DNA of 64,000 nt, taken from positions 77,501-141,500 of the forward strand of contig BSBM01001920.1 in NCBI GenBank assembly GCA_027924585.1, in the 5' to 3' direction. Origin of the DNA: Larix kaempferi (taxonomy: Eukaryota > Streptophyta > Pinopsida > Pinales > Pinaceae). Every line of letters starts with the position of its first letter. Position 1 is the first letter of the stretch. The position numbers were made by a program, and so were the translations under genes. A model generated the notes under the pieces. That model ran no database searches and was not told the origin of the DNA. It saw nothing but the letters and a program-made list of their open reading frames with translations. This document shows positions 63,387 to 64,000 of this stretch, one piece after another.

Positions 63387-64000
63387 CTACCTAGATTTCT
63401 CTTCCACCTGGGCCAAAATCGGAGGTTCAACAAAATTGATTGCAACTGTTTCTAGGGTGTCGAGGTCTGAATGCACTTTGGGTTGGGGCCCTTGAATTTT
63501 TCCCTTACCCTGCAGAGACTCAACCTTCCTCCTCAACCTAATGTTTTCTTTGATCAATCTGATGTTTCTTCCCCTCATTTTGCCATGTTTCTTGGTCAAT
63601 CCCTGAAAATACACATAAAGCTCATTATATCTTTCAGTCAGCCTCTCATTTTTCTCCTTGATGACCCTATGGAGTATCTCGCGTTCATAAGCATGCTAGA
63701 GGAGTCAGTTGATTTTCTATGAGGCATAAATCTTTGCATTATGAATTGGTCCCTTAGCCACCTGCTGACTTTGTTCTTCCACAGGTGTAGGGGAGGGTAA
63801 ATTTACACAGCCAAATCCCTGCTCTTCCACAGGTGTAGGTGAAGGAAAATTGACATAGTCATTAATTCTCCTGTTCCATCATGGATGGGGCTGCTTCCTG
63901 GGTTTTCTGTTCTGTTGCTACCTCCTCATTTTCTGCTCCAGCTTCCTGCAATTCATCCTCCTCAGAATCAGTGTATGGGAAGTTTAAAAGATTTGTACTC
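63387..64000 (-). pseudogene. U3-encoded protein, 5' LTR copy (C-terminal part)
   Basis: Matches 53449-53840 of the left copy and extends past its break to the natural stop at 63387. The tail has RNIRLIKENIRLRRKVESLQ, a basic coiled coil, and ends QVEEKSR. This copy has extra stops near 63700. The N-terminal part is outside the window. Confidence 0.6.

Larger units (their letters stand above)
53449..64000 (-). mobile_element. Old Tat-lineage Ty3/gypsy LTR retrotransposon
   Basis: Minus-strand order: right LTR (from beyond 64000 to 62209), primer site, Gag, protease, archaeal-type RNase H, RT, RNase H, integrase (to 55877), left LTR (55685-53449, its end removed at the satellite junction). 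LTR length inferred by overlapping the copies is about 3.64 kb, with an internal region of 6523 bp. The shared LTR part (63611-64000 and 53449-53840) is only about nine-tenths identical by eye, so insertion is old. A tRNA-Asp primer site, a second RNase H and a decayed first RNase H point to Tat. Confidence 0.88.
62209..64000 (-). repeat. 5' LTR of the Tat element (window-truncated)
   Basis: Ends GGAGTGATAACA on the minus strand at 62209, next to the primer site. Its start is beyond the window. Contents in minus order: U3 reading frame, hairpin-like units (63340-63100), TATA box, R-U5 of about 480 bp. Confidence 0.85.

Overview
This is nuclear DNA from a land plant with a large, transposon-packed genome. 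Evidence for this is the plant-type LTR retrotransposons (tRNA-Met and tRNA-Asp primer sites, Tekay-like and Tat-like pol), short GT-AG introns, satellites and nested insertions. A gymnosperm or seed-free plant would fit the gene families and the 4.5 kb LTRs, but the lineage is a guess. I see no intact host gene, tRNA, rRNA or CRISPR array.

1-13361: a young Ty3/gypsy Tekay-like chromovirus on the minus strand. It has one intact 1563-residue Gag-Pol and two LTRs of about 4.46 kb that look identical; the left one is cut by the window edge. It sits in an older Ty1/copia remnant (13.4-14.5 kb). Simple repeats (14.6-17.5 kb) follow, then a broken transposase-like gene with DFAENY and GHGKG motifs (17.5-20.8 kb).

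22.9-46 kb is the most interesting part. A perfect 27-bp inverted repeat at 24905 and 42960, flanked by the 4-bp sequence GGTG, brackets about 18 kb. Two decayed genes inside are transcribed outward from a palindromic centre. One (minus, 25.5-34.1 kb) is a spliced ParB-like plus DPPY-type (N6-adenine/N4-cytosine) DNA methyltransferase gene. The other (plus, 38.7-42.5 kb) is a transposase-like gene of the DUF7869 kind. I read this as a large, decayed DNA transposon carrying a prokaryote-like DNA methyltransferase. A 5,050-bp solo-LTR-like insertion with its own ORF lies in an intron of the methyltransferase gene, flanked by a 5-bp duplication (GCAAC). Arrays of a 360-bp satellite lie outside both ends in opposite orientation.

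47.2-53.4 kb: a decayed spliced gene with a triplicated 99-bp exon, a degenerate LTR, and a second copy (offset about 8.18 kb) of the right end of the large element with its satellite array.

53.4-64 kb: an old Tat-lineage Ty3/gypsy element on the minus strand. Its LTRs carry a coding region upstream of the TATA box. An archaeal-type RNase H domain lies between protease and reverse transcriptase instead of before integrase. Protease and RT catalytic aspartates are lost and many glutamine codons read as stops, as expected from cytosine deamination.
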